In this document: positions 15,559 through 24,406 of the stretch, one piece after another
Numbering within the stretch: position 1 is the stretch's first letter
Layout: every line of letters begins with the position of its first letter
From: Treponema sp. UBA1798
GTDB taxonomy: Bacteria > Spirochaetota > Spirochaetia > Treponematales > Treponemataceae
Assembly (NCBI GenBank): GCA_002319875.1
Contig: DCFS01000096.1
Coordinates: 1 to 44,549, forward strand
Length of the DNA: 44,549 nt
Reading direction: 5' to 3'
Translations under genes and position numbers: made by a program
Notes under the pieces: model-generated
The model's database searches: none
The model's input: only the letters and a program-made list of their open reading frames with translations
Told to the model about the DNA's origin: nothing

Positions 15559-16206
15559 TTGAAATTCTCAAAATGCCTGGGTGCTTTTTGTGTTGTATGT
15601 TTTATATGTCCTGTCATTGCTTTTGGTGCAGTACCTTCTGAAAAGGTATCCGGAATAACAACCTCTGTACAGCAAACGCAGCCAGCTTCTGTAGTTGATG
15701 AAAATACGCTGCCTATTACTTCGGCGGATGTGTCTGCTGCGGGGCCGCATGTGAAAACGTCGTCGAGTGTATGGATTTTTATTCGTATCATTATTGTTCT
15801 GGCTTTTGTTCTGGCGTGTATTTATGCAGTCGTTTATTTTATGAAGAGAGGCTTGAATTTCCCTTCTGATAATGACCCGTTCCTGAGGAAAGTTTCTTCT
15901 GTATCGCTTGCTCCTGGAAAGTCTGTACAGGTAGTAACGCTGCTGGACAATGCTTATATAATCGGGGTTACTGATAATGCGGTAAATCTTATCGGCCGTG
16001 TTACTGACAAGGAACTGGTCGATGCAATGAATCTATATGCCGATAAAAACGCGAAAAATAATAAACCGCGTAATTTTAATGATATACTTTCGTTGTTTAT
16101 GCCGAATTCGGTGGAGACTAAGACTGTATATGGCGATTCAGCAAATAGTGCGGCTGAGCTGCTCAAGAAGCAGCGGAACCGGTTGAATAGCGGTGATAAA
16201 AAATGA
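15559..16206 (+). CDS. fliO: flagellar biosynthesis protein FliO (FliZ)
   Basis: FliO helps FliP assemble in the export gate. The protein has 215 residues from a TTG at 15559, with GGTGGGGG seven bases upstream. A signal-like N-terminus (1-23) is followed by a Ser/Thr-rich periplasmic part, one membrane segment (about 73-95: WIFIRIIIVLAFVLACIYAV) and a cytoplasmic domain with VSSVSLAPGKSVQVVTLLDNAYIIGVTDNAV, the typical FliO pattern. The end overlaps fliP by 4 bases. FliO is poorly conserved, so gene order carries part of the assignment. Confidence 0.85.
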   Translation: MKFSKCLGAFCVVCFICPVIAFGAVPSEKVSGITTSVQQTQPASVVDENTLPITSADVSAAGPHVKTSSSVWIFIRIIIVLAFVLACIYAVVYFMKRGLNFPSDNDPFLRKVSSVSLAPGKSVQVVTLLDNAYIIGVTDNAVNLIGRVTDKELVDAMNLYADKNAKNNKPRNFNDILSLFMPNSVETKTVYGDSANSAAELLKKQRNRLNSGDKK

Positions 16207-17048
16207 AAAGTGTAAAGTTCCTGCCGGAAAGATATATGCCGCATCTGCTGATCTTCGTTCTGGTTTCATTTCTTTGTATGGTTCCTGCTGCATCGCAAAG
16301 TAACACATTTCCTCAGGGATCCGCAAAAGGAACCACTGAAATGAGCAGAAGTGTACGTCCCGTTACTGTCCCTAATATAGGGATTACCATAACTCAACCT
16401 CAGACTGGTAAGGAAGTAGCTTTTTCAGTCCAGCTGCTTGTGCTGCTTACCGTTCTTTCCCTTGCACCGAGCCTGCTTATCCTTGTTACCTGTTTTCTCC
16501 GTTTTTCTATCGTTCTCGATTTCATCAAACGTGCTCTTTCTCTGCAGCAGGTTCCTCCTACATCAGTATTGAATGGTATAGCTTTTTTTATGACAATGTT
16601 TGTTATGTGGCCGACATTTACACAGATATATGATAATTCGTTTAAACCGCTTTCGAATGGCGAAATTACGATACAGAAAGCGTATACGGAAGCGGAAGCT
16701 CCTCTGCGGATTTTTATGTACCGGCAGATGACCCAGGATACAAGTTATATTTCCATGTTTATGTCTATGGCAAAACTTGATAAACCGAATACACTTGCTG
16801 ATGTACCAACTTATGTGCTTATACCTGCATATATCCTTCACGAATTGACCGTTTCCTTTAAGATAGGTGTACTACTGTATATACCGTTTATTATTATCGA
16901 TATGGTGGTGGCAAGCATCCTTATGTCGATGGGAATGATGATGCTGCCTCCTGTTCAGATCTCCATGCCGTTCAAACTGATGCTGTTCGTTCTTGTAGAT
17001 GGATGGGGACTTCTGACGCAACAGCTGTTTAATTCTGTCGTCCGCTGA
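16203..17048 (+). CDS. fliP: flagellar export gate protein FliP
   Basis: FliP forms the pentameric core of the type III export gate with FliQ and FliR. The protein has 281 residues. It has an N-terminal cleavable signal (about 1-32, ending AAS), as in other FliP proteins, then membrane segments starting at VQLLVLLTVLSLAPSLLILV. Conserved stretches include RFSIVLDFIKRALSLQQVPP and SFKIGVLLYIPFIIIDMVVASILMSMGMMMLPP, which are near invariant in the family. It overlaps fliO by 4 bases and precedes fliQ by 26 bases. Confidence 0.96.
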   Translation: MKSVKFLPERYMPHLLIFVLVSFLCMVPAASQSNTFPQGSAKGTTEMSRSVRPVTVPNIGITITQPQTGKEVAFSVQLLVLLTVLSLAPSLLILVTCFLRFSIVLDFIKRALSLQQVPPTSVLNGIAFFMTMFVMWPTFTQIYDNSFKPLSNGEITIQKAYTEAEAPLRIFMYRQMTQDTSYISMFMSMAKLDKPNTLADVPTYVLIPAYILHELTVSFKIGVLLYIPFIIIDMVVASILMSMGMMMLPPVQISMPFKLMLFVLVDGWGLLTQQLFNSVVR

Positions 17049-17074
17049 TTCTGATTTTGACAGGGAGGTAATGT

Positions 17075-17344
17075 ATGAGTGTGGGACAAATCGTTTCACT
17101 TATGAGAGGCGGAATACTTCAGGTATTCATTTTGTCGGCGCCTGTCCTTGGGGCGGCGCTCGTTATCGGTCTGATCGTTGCAATATTTCAGGCGACGACA
17201 TCAATTCAGGAATCAACACTTACTTTTTTGCCTAAAATGCTGGTTATGCTGGCTGTACTGGCTCTTCTGGGGGGATGGATGTTCACAACACTGGAGGGGT
17301 ATACGATAAACCTGTTCAGGATGATTCCCGAATTTGCGAAATAG
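17075..17344 (+). CDS. fliQ: flagellar export gate protein FliQ
   Basis: A small export gate protein, 89 residues, the standard length, with two membrane segments (about 15-38 and 52-75). The conserved pattern GLIVAIFQATTSIQESTLTFLPKML is present. AGGGAGGTAATGT gives a strong ribosome site. The gene is followed 15 bases later by fliR. Confidence 0.95.
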   Translation: MSVGQIVSLMRGGILQVFILSAPVLGAALVIGLIVAIFQATTSIQESTLTFLPKMLVMLAVLALLGGWMFTTLEGYTINLFRMIPEFAK

Positions 17345-17359
17345 CGGTATGAAAAACTG

Positions 17360-18163
17360 ATGATCGACAATATAGCAGCCAATGCTCCTGTATTTCTTCT
17401 CGCCGCAGTACGCTGTTTTGCTCTTCTGATGACATTGCCACTTTTCTCAATGAAAACCATCCCGAGGGCTGCAAAAATAGCATTGGCGGGGTATATGGCG
17501 TATATTGTTATGCCTCAGGTAAATTTCAGTGCTTATACCCGGTTTATCGCATCTGACGGCGGATTCAGCCTTGATTATATATTTCTCCTCATTGGAGAGG
17601 CGATGATCGGTATTATTACCGGATTTTATATTACCATTATTTTTTCGGCATTCAGTACCGCCGGACAGTTTTTTGCATTTCAAATGGGATTCAGCGCTTC
17701 TGAAGTATATGATTCTATGTCTCAGGTAGAGAATCCGCTCATGGGGCAGTATCTGAATCTGATTGCAATGCTGATTTTTCTACAGACTCACTGGTTTCAG
17801 AAATTATTTCTCGGTGGGCTTGTATCGAGTTTTCATTCGATCACGGTGTTTTCTCTTATAGCGGGTCGGGATAAGCTGGTCCATTTTCTGCTGGCCGGAT
17901 TGACCGATCTGTTTGCGGATGCACTTGTTATCTCTCTTCCAATTATGGGGACGCTGCTTCTTGTTACCGTATGCTTGGGCGTTTTGTCAAAAGCCGCACC
18001 TCAGATGAATCTGCTCTCTGAAAGTTTCCCTGTTATGACTCTTCTGTCATTTTTCCTTCTGACCGCTCTTATGCCTGTTCTGTGCGACTTTTTCATGAGG
18101 GCATTTAATGTCGGATTTACAAAACTGGGGCAGCTTTTTATGCAGCTTGGCGGGGGAGTGTAG
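17360..18163 (+). CDS. fliR: flagellar export gate protein FliR
   Basis: FliR completes the FliPQR gate. The protein has 267 residues with six hydrophobic segments. Characteristic stretches are VRCFALLMTLPLFS, FYITIIFSAFSTAGQFFAFQMGFS and APQMNLLSESFPVMTLLSFFLL. The ATG at 17360 has a weak ribosome site. A four-codon reading frame at 17349-17360 ends in a TGA that overlaps this ATG, which could pass ribosomes on to fliR, but this is speculative. The stop shares its last base with the GTG start of flhB. Confidence 0.95.
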   Translation: MIDNIAANAPVFLLAAVRCFALLMTLPLFSMKTIPRAAKIALAGYMAYIVMPQVNFSAYTRFIASDGGFSLDYIFLLIGEAMIGIITGFYITIIFSAFSTAGQFFAFQMGFSASEVYDSMSQVENPLMGQYLNLIAMLIFLQTHWFQKLFLGGLVSSFHSITVFSLIAGRDKLVHFLLAGLTDLFADALVISLPIMGTLLLVTVCLGVLSKAAPQMNLLSESFPVMTLLSFFLLTALMPVLCDFFMRAFNVGFTKLGQLFMQLGGGV

Positions 18164-19263
18164 TGATTTCTGAAATAGACTTACAGTGGTTCGCTGCGGA
18201 AGATGAAGGCCGTACGGAAGAACCCTCGGAGATAAAGCTTGAAAGGGCCCGGAAGGAAGGACGTGTTGCGAAAAGTCAGGAATTTACGGGAGCGCTTGTT
18301 CTGCTGATGGTCGTTCTGACACTGATCGTGCTGGGACCATGGATTCTTGAACAGATTAAACAGGTTACGATTTATTATTTTACCCGCTGTACGGAAAATC
18401 AGATAGATAATCCCGCTTTCGCTGTTACCTTTTTTTATTTTTTTCTGAAAATAGTACTGCCGGTCGCCTTAATCGGCAGTATTGCCGGGATAGCTGGAAA
18501 TCTTATCCAGAACAGGGGATTTCTGTTCAGTACGAAACCGATTCAGCCCCAATTTTCCAAAATCGTGCCTAATTTTGCAGAATATTTTCGAAAAACTTTT
18601 TTTTCCTTCGAAGGCGGTTTTAATATTGCAAAATCTATAGGGAAAATCGCTGTTATTTCATCTGTTGCATGGATGCTTATACGCAATGATCTGCCTTCTT
18701 TGCTGATGATGCTTCAGGCTGGTAATATCGATGCTTCTGTAGACCGTATCGCTTTTATGGCTGCGCAGATTCTCGTTACTACCTCTGTACTTTTTCTTGT
18801 GATTTCTATTCCCGATTATTTTGTACAACGCAGGCAATTCCTCGAGTCGATGAAGATGTCCAAACAGGAAGTCAAGCAGGAATATAAAGAAATGGAAGGA
18901 GATCCTGAAGTGAAGAGCCACCTGGAGCAGGCTCAGCGGCAACTGCTTCAAAGAAATATGCCACGGGCTGTCGCCGAATCAGACGTTGTTATTACAAACC
19001 CTACACATTTTGCAGTGGCGCTAAAATACGACCCTGAAGTTACCGAGCAGTCTCCCCAGGTAACGGCTAAGGGGGCTGATGAAATAGCTTTTGCAATAAA
19101 ACGTATTGCACGTGAAAACGATGTTCCTGTTATTGAGAACCGCCCTTTGGCCCGCGGACTATATACAGACACCCAGGTTGGTGATATAATTCCGAATATA
19201 TATATGAGAGCTATTGTTCTTGTATATACGGAAATAGACTATTACTCAAAAATAAAGAAGTAG
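18163..19263 (+). CDS. flhB: flagellar export switch protein FlhB
   Basis: FlhB controls the switch of export substrates from rod/hook to filament. The protein has 366 residues from a GTG at 18163, with GGGGGAG just upstream. The N-terminus contains EGRTEEPSEIKLERARKEG (residues 16-34), typical of FlhB. Four membrane segments lie between about 42 and 218. The self-cleavage motif NPTH is at 279-282 (VITNPTHFAVALKYD). The C-terminal domain ends normally. It overlaps fliR by 1 base. Confidence 0.96.
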   Translation: MISEIDLQWFAAEDEGRTEEPSEIKLERARKEGRVAKSQEFTGALVLLMVVLTLIVLGPWILEQIKQVTIYYFTRCTENQIDNPAFAVTFFYFFLKIVLPVALIGSIAGIAGNLIQNRGFLFSTKPIQPQFSKIVPNFAEYFRKTFFSFEGGFNIAKSIGKIAVISSVAWMLIRNDLPSLLMMLQAGNIDASVDRIAFMAAQILVTTSVLFLVISIPDYFVQRRQFLESMKMSKQEVKQEYKEMEGDPEVKSHLEQAQRQLLQRNMPRAVAESDVVITNPTHFAVALKYDPEVTEQSPQVTAKGADEIAFAIKRIARENDVPVIENRPLARGLYTDTQVGDIIPNIYMRAIVLVYTEIDYYSKIKK

Positions 19264-19283
19264 CTTGCTGATGGGTGGGACTG

Positions 19284-21407
19284 ATGGCAAACAACCGTAA
19301 TGGGGAATTCTTAAAAACTATTGAAGATAATATTCTTGCTATTGCAGCAATAATTGTTATCCTTATGCTTATAATTCCCCTTCCTACCTTTTTACTTGAT
19401 TTTTTTATGGCAGTAAATCTTGCCCTTTCCGTAGTAATCCTTCTCACCGTTCTTTATACGCCGAAAGCGTCGGAATTTTCTTCTTTTCCACGCGTAATTC
19501 TGTTTGCAACACTATTTGGCCTTGGAATAAATGTATCGTCCACACGCCTGATTCTGACAATGGGGATGCGTTTTGACGGTCATATGGTACGTGCATTTTC
19601 ATCTTTTGTTGTCGGAGGCGGAGAAGGTAATCAGGGAATTGTTGTCGGTATGGTTATTTTTATCATACTGATTGTGATCCAGTCCGTCGTTATTACGAAA
19701 GGCGCTACCCGTGTTTCAGAAGTTGCAGCCCGTTTTTCCCTGGATTCCATGAATACTAAAATGTTTGCAGTTGACAGCGAGCTGAATGCAGGTTCGATTA
19801 CAGAAGAAGAGGCAAGAGAGCGTAAACGTAGTATACAAAGAGAAAGCGATTTCTATTCAGCGATGGATGGTTCTTCAAAATTTGTATCGGGAAACGTAAA
19901 AGCAGGCATTTTTATTACCGTTATTAATCTTGTTGCAGGTATTATTACCGGCATGATTCTGCGTCATGAACCGTTTGGAGCGGCAGTTTCAACATATTCC
20001 CGTCTGACAATAGGAGACGGACTGCTGAGCCAGTTGCCATCTCTTTTACTTTCTTTTGCTACCGGTCTTATTGTAACTGGCAGTAACAGTGACGAAAAAC
20101 TTTCCGAACAGGTCAAACGGCAGTTCGCCGTTTCCGGACAAGTATATTGTATAGGCGGGGCAACGATGACGCTACTCGGCTTTGTTCCCGGAATGCCGTG
20201 GTACATATTGTTACCGATTGGAATAGCCTGCATTTTTGTCGGTTATCGTATGATAAATGGTGAGAAACGTCTTCAGGAACAGAAAAACGTTGCAGCGGTT
20301 GCTGCAAAGAACCGATCCCAAACCGGTGGCAGTCCTGAAGATGTGAGTCCGGTAGTTCCATTGGATCCTCTTTCTCTGGAACTCGGTTATGCGCTCATTC
20401 CTCTCGTTGATAAGGAAAAAGGTGCAGAACTTCTTGAACGCATTACGCGCATACGTCGGGAAGCTGCTCTTGACCTCGGACTCGTTGTACCCCGTATCCG
20501 TATTATTGACAACATGACTCTTGATCCCAGCGAATATAGTTTTAAAATTCGGGGTATTGAAGCGGGCCGCAGCAAAATCAGACTCGGTTATTATATGTGT
20601 ATGGATACCGGAAACGTCAGTCAGGAAATTAAAGGTGACAAAACAAAGGATCCTGCTTTCGGTATGCCGGCAATATGGGTCCCGGAAGACCAGCGAATCG
20701 AAGCGGAACATGCCGGTTACGCGGTGGTGGATCCTCCTACTATTATAGCGACGCATCTCACAGAAATTATCCGTTCACATGCTGCGGAAATACTTGGACG
20801 TCAGGAGGTTTCTGCGATTATGAATAAAATCAAAGAGACAAATCCTGTTGTTGTCGAAGAAGTTCTGACGAACTGTAAGTTTACGTATGGAGAACTTGAA
20901 AAAGTTCTCCAGAGCCTGCTGCGTGAGCAGGTATCGATCAGAAACATGGTTATGATTCTGGAAGCGCTTGCGAATTTTGGTCCTGTAACACATAATACAT
21001 GGATCCTTGTTGATAAAGTACGGGAAGCGCTTGGTCTTCAAATCTGCCTGCAATATGCTGATGCTGACCATAAATTACGTGTAATGCAGCTTTCTCAGGG
21101 GCTCTCGGAAAAATTGCTTGCCCATAAAGTTGAACCTGCTGATGGCTCACGTCCACTGGTTGCTTTTGACCCTGTTGACGGACGAAACTGGATTAAAGAA
21201 GTCAGTGATGCATTTGCCGCAATGCAGAGCAGAAATTTTCAGCCTGTTATTCTTTGTGCAGAAGAGGTCCGGTCGCTCGTAAAAATTTCGACTGAGCGGG
21301 AACTTCCTGGTCTTGTTGTCATTTCTATTAACGAGATAATAGCGGCAGGAAGTTCAATCAGTGTAGAAGTGCTTGGCGAAATAAAAGAAAATTCGGGGGA
21401 TAAATAA
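19284..21407 (+). CDS. flhA: flagellar export gate protein FlhA
   Basis: FlhA forms the nonameric export ring and its cytosolic domain docks chaperone-substrate complexes. The ATG at 19284 is chosen for the GGTGGGA just upstream and gives 707 residues; a GTG at 19275 is an alternative. The membrane half (about 1-325) includes the FHIPEP signature region TKGATRVSEVAARFSLDSMNTK followed by the charged loop ...EEEARERKRSIQRESDFYSAMDG. The cytosolic half begins near 345 and contains LELGYALIPLVD. The stop is 2 bases before flhF. Confidence 0.96.
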   Translation: MANNRNGEFLKTIEDNILAIAAIIVILMLIIPLPTFLLDFFMAVNLALSVVILLTVLYTPKASEFSSFPRVILFATLFGLGINVSSTRLILTMGMRFDGHMVRAFSSFVVGGGEGNQGIVVGMVIFIILIVIQSVVITKGATRVSEVAARFSLDSMNTKMFAVDSELNAGSITEEEARERKRSIQRESDFYSAMDGSSKFVSGNVKAGIFITVINLVAGIITGMILRHEPFGAAVSTYSRLTIGDGLLSQLPSLLLSFATGLIVTGSNSDEKLSEQVKRQFAVSGQVYCIGGATMTLLGFVPGMPWYILLPIGIACIFVGYRMINGEKRLQEQKNVAAVAAKNRSQTGGSPEDVSPVVPLDPLSLELGYALIPLVDKEKGAELLERITRIRREAALDLGLVVPRIRIIDNMTLDPSEYSFKIRGIEAGRSKIRLGYYMCMDTGNVSQEIKGDKTKDPAFGMPAIWVPEDQRIEAEHAGYAVVDPPTIIATHLTEIIRSHAAEILGRQEVSAIMNKIKETNPVVVEEVLTNCKFTYGELEKVLQSLLREQVSIRNMVMILEALANFGPVTHNTWILVDKVREALGLQICLQYADADHKLRVMQLSQGLSEKLLAHKVEPADGSRPLVAFDPVDGRNWIKEVSDAFAAMQSRNFQPVILCAEEVRSLVKISTERELPGLVVISINEIIAAGSSISVEVLGEIKENSGDK

Positions 21408-21409
21408 AG

Positions 21410-22654
21410 ATGTTTACAGAAGACAAGGGGGCACCGGTCTTAAAAATACAGGCAGCCAGTTATGATGAATGTAAACAGAAACTTTATGAACAGTTTGGCG
21501 AAGATTATACAATTGTCAACAGGCATCCTATTCTGAAAGCAGGTTTTCTGGGTTTGTTTCAGAAAGAAGCTATGGAAGTTTCTTATATCGTCAGACAGCG
21601 CAGTACCGCTGTACCGCTTCGCTCCATCCCTGCCGGTACGGCAGATCATTCTTCTGATTCATGGAAGAAGAATCGTGATGAAATTCTTAAGACAGCAGGT
21701 TTAACTGTTACTTCGACGATGCAGATGGCTTCAATTGACCGCAAAATAGATGAGTTAAAAGCAAATATTGCTGAGAAACTGGATGCTATAACTTCTGTCG
21801 GTCATGAAAAGCATCCGACAATACAAAAAATAGAAGATCTTCTTGAACGTAATGAATTTTCGTTCAAGTATATAAGTGAAATATCAGAACATATACGCTC
21901 AGAGTTTTCCCTGGATCAGCTTGAGGCTTTTGATCTCGTTGAGCAGACTGTCGTAGACTGGATCGGCACGTCGATAACGATCGCTCCCGTACGCGCTTTC
22001 AGACCACCGCATGTAATTGTGATCGTAGGACCGACCGGAGTAGGGAAAACAACGACAATAGCAAAAATGGCAGCTAATATAATTCTTGATGCCAAGAAAA
22101 AAAACCAGACGAAACCGGAACTTCGCATAATAACGATTGACCGGACACGTGTAGGTGCAATGGAACAACTGGAGCGCTATGGCGAACTGATGGGAATTCA
22201 GGTCGATAAAGCCGAAACGGCAGACGATGTAAAAACAGTATATAATGACTGCCGTGAAAATGTTGATGCCATTCTTATCGATACAAGCGGTTACAGTCCC
22301 AATGATTCGGCACATATCGGGCAGATGAAAGCAATACTTGATGTCGACGGTTTGCATCCTGATATATATCTTGCAATCTCTGCTTCTACAAAGGCCCGTG
22401 ATCTTGAACTTATTATTCAGAACTACGAACCGTTTGCATTCCAGTCCGTTATTGTTACCAAATGTGATGAAACCAGACAGTATGGGAATGTTATCAGTGT
22501 ACTTAATGCGAAGCATAAGAGCGTATCCTATATTACTGATGGACAACGGGTTCCGCATAATATACGTCGTGCAGATATCATTGATTTTTTGACTCGACTG
22601 AATGATTTTAAGATTGACCGGGTTCATATAGATGATAAATTTGGAGTAAAGTGA
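21410..22654 (+). CDS. flhF: SRP-type GTPase FlhF
   Basis: FlhF is an SRP-family GTPase that sets flagellar position and number. The protein has 414 residues: a B domain (about 1-110), a helical N domain and a G domain from about 195. The P-loop GPTGVGKTTTIAK starts at 207. The second box is DRTRVGAMEQL, close to the usual DTYRIGAxEQL. The third box is DTSGYSPND, where most SRP GTPases read DTAGR; Arg is Tyr here. The guanine box TKCDE is intact. It is followed directly by flhG, its usual partner. Confidence 0.95.
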   Translation: MFTEDKGAPVLKIQAASYDECKQKLYEQFGEDYTIVNRHPILKAGFLGLFQKEAMEVSYIVRQRSTAVPLRSIPAGTADHSSDSWKKNRDEILKTAGLTVTSTMQMASIDRKIDELKANIAEKLDAITSVGHEKHPTIQKIEDLLERNEFSFKYISEISEHIRSEFSLDQLEAFDLVEQTVVDWIGTSITIAPVRAFRPPHVIVIVGPTGVGKTTTIAKMAANIILDAKKKNQTKPELRIITIDRTRVGAMEQLERYGELMGIQVDKAETADDVKTVYNDCRENVDAILIDTSGYSPNDSAHIGQMKAILDVDGLHPDIYLAISASTKARDLELIIQNYEPFAFQSVIVTKCDETRQYGNVISVLNAKHKSVSYITDGQRVPHNIRRADIIDFLTRLNDFKIDRVHIDDKFGVK

Positions 22655-22656
22655 TT

Positions 22657-23550
22657 ATGGAAGAACAGGCAGACGATCTTCGTGCTCTGATGACAGGTGT
22701 TAAAACCGGTCCTGCGGCAGATACGACGGTGGAAAAGAAAATTGATCACAGTACCCGTATTATTGCCGTGACAAGCGGTAAGGGTGGTGTAGGGAAAACA
22801 AACGTATCGGTAAACCTTGCAATTGCATACGCTCAAACCGGGAAAAAAGTTATTCTTGTCGATGCCGATTTGGGAATGGCAAATGTTAATGTACTTCTCA
22901 ATATTGTACCGCAGTACAATCTGATGCAGGTAATTAATAAGCAGAAAACCATGCAGGAAATAATCCTTGATACGGAATTTGGTATCAGGTTTATAGCAAG
23001 TGCTAATGGTTTTTCGAAAATAGCAAATTTGAATGTCGATGAGCTTGATTATTTTGCAAAACAGTTTTGTTCTCTTAACAATGCCGATATCATTATTATT
23101 GATACCGGTGCAGGTATCGCGAATAACGTACTGCAGTTTGTTGCTTCTGCAGACGAAGTGTATATAGTTACGACTCCGGAACCTACTGCTATTACTGATG
23201 CATATGGTATGATCAAGATAATTACTACAGAAATCGTCGACCATGAAGTAAATCTCAAGCTTCTGGTCAACCGTGTGCATTCTGCAGATGAAGGCCGGCG
23301 TATTTCCGAGCGTATCATAAATATTGTAGCCCAGTTTCTTAATTATAAAGTTGAATATCTCGGTTTCGTGTATGATGATCCTGTTGTAACGGCCTCGGTG
23401 ATCCGGCAGAAGCCTTTTATTGCTCTTTATCCGTCATCGAGACCATCGGCATGTATAAAACATATTGTCGGACGTATTGAAAAAACGGAAATTCCTGAAA
23501 ATGAGGGCGTTGCGTCTTTTTTAATGAAATTTCTTGGTCGTAAACATTAA
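22657..23550 (+). CDS. flhG: MinD-like ATPase FlhG (FleN/YlxH)
   Basis: FlhG is a MinD-type ATPase that stimulates FlhF and limits flagellar number. The ATG at 22657 (297 residues) is preferred; a GTG at 22651 is possible, and GGAG at 22643-22646 could serve either. The N-terminal EEQADDLRALM matches the DQAxxLR helix that activates FlhF in Bacillus. The deviant Walker A is GKGGVGKTNVSVN, the switch I region is VDADLGMANVNVLL, and Walker B is IIIDTGAGI. An amphipathic C-terminal helix (EGVASFLMKFLGRK) could act in membrane binding. Confidence 0.93.
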   Translation: MEEQADDLRALMTGVKTGPAADTTVEKKIDHSTRIIAVTSGKGGVGKTNVSVNLAIAYAQTGKKVILVDADLGMANVNVLLNIVPQYNLMQVINKQKTMQEIILDTEFGIRFIASANGFSKIANLNVDELDYFAKQFCSLNNADIIIIDTGAGIANNVLQFVASADEVYIVTTPEPTAITDAYGMIKIITTEIVDHEVNLKLLVNRVHSADEGRRISERIINIVAQFLNYKVEYLGFVYDDPVVTASVIRQKPFIALYPSSRPSACIKHIVGRIEKTEIPENEGVASFLMKFLGRKH

Positions 23551-23601
23551 GCCCTGTGCAACAAAAGTTCTTGACCTAGTGTTTTTTTTACCGTAATGTT
23601 G

Positions 23602-23632
23602 TATAATAACAGGTACTTGCATTGTTATTATA
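23602..23632 (+). promoter_or_regulatory. perfect 10-bp inverted repeat overlapping a TATAAT box
   Basis: TATAATAACA (23602-23611) and TGTTATTATA (23623-23632) are perfect inverted repeats around an 11-base centre, ending 23 bases before the next gene. The left arm contains a consensus TATAAT. The only good -35 upstream, TTGACC at 23571-23576, is 25 bp away, which is too far for a normal sigma-70 promoter. It could be an operator over an internal promoter or an RNA hairpin in the leader. Confidence 0.5.
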
Positions 23633-23655
23633 GTCGGTTATGAGAGGGAGGTTAC

Positions 23656-24393
23656 ATGATAAACCCTAAAGTTATTGTTGGTTCAGCAATAGGCGGGTTT
23701 GTGTTGTCCTTCCTGACAGGATTGTTTTCCGGTGCGGGTTTCCTTATCATACTGTTTCGCGCTGTTATGTGTGCTGCCGGATTCGGAGGAATCAGCGCAG
23801 CTGTACAGTATGTTAGTGCAAAATTTCTTACGCCCGATACTCTGTTTCGGGGAATGGACAGGAGTACCGATAGTGTTGTCAGGCCTGGAAGTAACGTGGA
23901 CATAACTATAGCAGACGAAGAATTACCGAAAGATGAGAATGGGCCGCAGTTTTTTGTCAATACGAATAACCAGGGGGAAACGGATTCTGGAATCGAAAAG
24001 CAGACTGATAATGATACTTCTGTTAATCCAGTTGAAAAAGTTGCATTAGATGAGTCCGGTTTTATTCCTGTAGCACTGGGTAAAAATGACGGGCTGAATA
24101 AAAATATAGAGGCTGATGTACGACCAGATACAGAAGAGGAAAATGTGCCTTCTTCTGTTGATAATAACAATGATGTCGAGAAACTGGATGAGCTGCCTGA
24201 TTTGGGAGATCTTGTTGTTGATGGGAGTGATAAGGAAAATCTGGAAAGCGGAGTAATTCAGGATAGTGATTTCGCTTCGCAGGATACGGCTCTAACGGAT
24301 ACTCCCGCCCGTCCGGCGGGAAGAGCTGCCAATATGAAAGATACTGCTTTATTGACGCAGGCAGTGAGAACAGTATTGGCTAATGATCAATAA
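23656..24393 (+). CDS. membrane-anchored acidic protein between flhG and fliA
   Basis: A 245-residue protein with a strong GGGAGG before the ATG. The first 50 residues form two hydrophobic segments joined by a short turn (VIVGSAIGGFVLSFLTGLF, then FLIILFRAVMCAAGFGGISA). The rest is acidic, rich in Asn, Asp and Glu, and probably disordered, apart from a short C-terminal helix (MKDTALLTQAVRTVLAND). I do not recognise the family. Its place inside the flagellar operon, just before sigma-28 and with its own dyad element upstream, suggests a flagellar or chemotaxis role. Function unknown. Confidence 0.75.
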   Translation: MINPKVIVGSAIGGFVLSFLTGLFSGAGFLIILFRAVMCAAGFGGISAAVQYVSAKFLTPDTLFRGMDRSTDSVVRPGSNVDITIADEELPKDENGPQFFVNTNNQGETDSGIEKQTDNDTSVNPVEKVALDESGFIPVALGKNDGLNKNIEADVRPDTEEENVPSSVDNNNDVEKLDELPDLGDLVVDGSDKENLESGVIQDSDFASQDTALTDTPARPAGRAANMKDTALLTQAVRTVLANDQ

Positions 24394-24406
24394 AAAGGTG
24401 TGGGAA

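Noticed and set aside
17349..17360. Four-codon reading frame whose TGA overlaps the fliR ATG
   Set aside because: A TGATG overlap of this size arises easily by chance, and there is no ribosome site before the tiny frame; kept only as a remark.
21899..22627. 242-codon minus-strand open frame opposite flhF
   Set aside because: It is antisense to a confident GTPase gene, with unusual Cys/Tyr/Ile-rich composition and no motif.
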